64,000 nucleotides of DNA from Nitratifractor salsuginis DSM 16511 (GTDB taxonomy: Bacteria; Campylobacterota; Campylobacteria; Campylobacterales; Sulfurovaceae), in the NCBI RefSeq assembly GCF_000186245.1, contig NC_014935.1, forward strand, positions 1,860,001 through 1,924,000. The letters run 5' to 3'. A program made the position numbers and the translations under genes. Position 1 is the first letter of the stretch; each line of letters begins with the position of its first letter. The notes beneath the pieces are model-generated. The model searched no databases. It worked only from the letters and a program-made list of their open reading frames with translations, and was not told the DNA's origin. Shown piece after piece: positions 63,908 through 64,000 of this stretch.

Positions 63908-64000
63908 TCAAGAGGCGGCCTGCCGGCTCAGATAGAGATAGAGCAGGATCACCGCAAGCGCCGCACTCCCCAGCAGCCATCCATAGGCCGCCACCCAGCG
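63908..64000 (-). CDS. C-terminal end of an unidentified membrane protein (partial)
   Basis: The last 30 residues of a gene entering from the right edge: RWVAAYGWLLGSAALAVILL then YLYLSRQAAS, one transmembrane helix and a short cytoplasmic tail. Its stop is directly adjacent to the convergent dehydrogenase stop. Too little is visible for a family call. Confidence 0.55.
   Translation of the reverse strand, partial: RWVAAYGWLLGSAALAVILLYLYLSRQAAS

Overview
The window looks like chromosomal DNA of a member of the Campylobacterota (formerly Epsilonproteobacteria), most like the free-living Sulfurovum/Nitratifractor group. The grounds are: a ccoN-ccoO-ccoQ-ccoP cbb3 oxidase cluster followed by a DUF4006 gene and fixH; a CiaB-family gene beside mutY; a DUF507 gene; a short HisZ-like gene beside purA; a short TsaB; and an addB/addA recombination pair. 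Base composition is fairly GC-rich for this phylum (mid-to-high 50s % by eye). There is no rRNA operon, prophage, CRISPR array or intact insertion sequence, and genus-level placement is inference.

Layout. 1-1688: pyrF (cut by the window edge) and moeA. 1854-4102: a lone CAU tRNA and groES-groEL with clear promoters. 4397-5470: a glycerophosphodiesterase and a 56-residue membrane protein. 5475-11400: a tight minus-strand run lpxC-tsaB-thrB-ylxR-infB-rbfA-rimP. 11641-15843: nadA-nadC-nrnA-M23 peptidase, joined by 4-base overlaps. 16102-18319: plsY, folB and an MFS transporter. 18518-22326: a two-component system, a ferredoxin and ppx. 22693-27239: pyk, a rhomboid protease, small conserved proteins, a DksA-like protein, rsmG and ribA. 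27314-29858: hemB and gdhA. 30006-34608: a MASE1-GGDEF diguanylate cyclase, a two-piece permease, a CYTH-CHAD protein and a glycine-rich membrane protein. 34609-35570: no intact gene, but a decayed insertion sequence. 35571-36387: rplM-rpsI. 36688-41895: addB-addA. 41978-46748: the cbb3 oxidase cluster. 46911-55395: ddl, a ComEA-like protein, carA, DUF507, purA, hisZ-like, a class V aminotransferase and mutY. 55416-63907: ciaB-like, rdgB, a YajR-like MFS protein, ispA-tkt, aroK and a short-chain dehydrogenase. 63908-64000: the end of an unidentified membrane protein.

The most unusual content is between the genes. Most longer spacers carry degenerate tandem arrays with a 7-base period (some 8-base), built from a small recurring set of words: CTCATTC, CTCAACG, GAGTAACC, CCAAAAT, GGTCGTT and GATGGAA. 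They resemble the short tandemly repeated repetitive (STRR) sequences of cyanobacteria. Four arrays have the same 42-base hairpin repeat on their downstream side, always in the same order and orientation. Arrays run into genes and appear to supply the last codons of mutY, of an MFS transporter and of addA; others fill the addB-addA and DUF507-carA gaps. REP-like hairpins and one solitary IS end sit in the same spacers. I regard this array-plus-repeat module as the best candidate for something undescribed here.

Functionally the window is mostly housekeeping: quinolinate and NAD synthesis, translation initiation, lipid A, isoprenoid and haem synthesis, recombinational repair and oxidative-damage repair. 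A high-affinity oxidase suits microaerobic growth, and MASE1-GGDEF, CYTH-CHAD and ppx point to cyclic-di-GMP and polyphosphate-related signalling.
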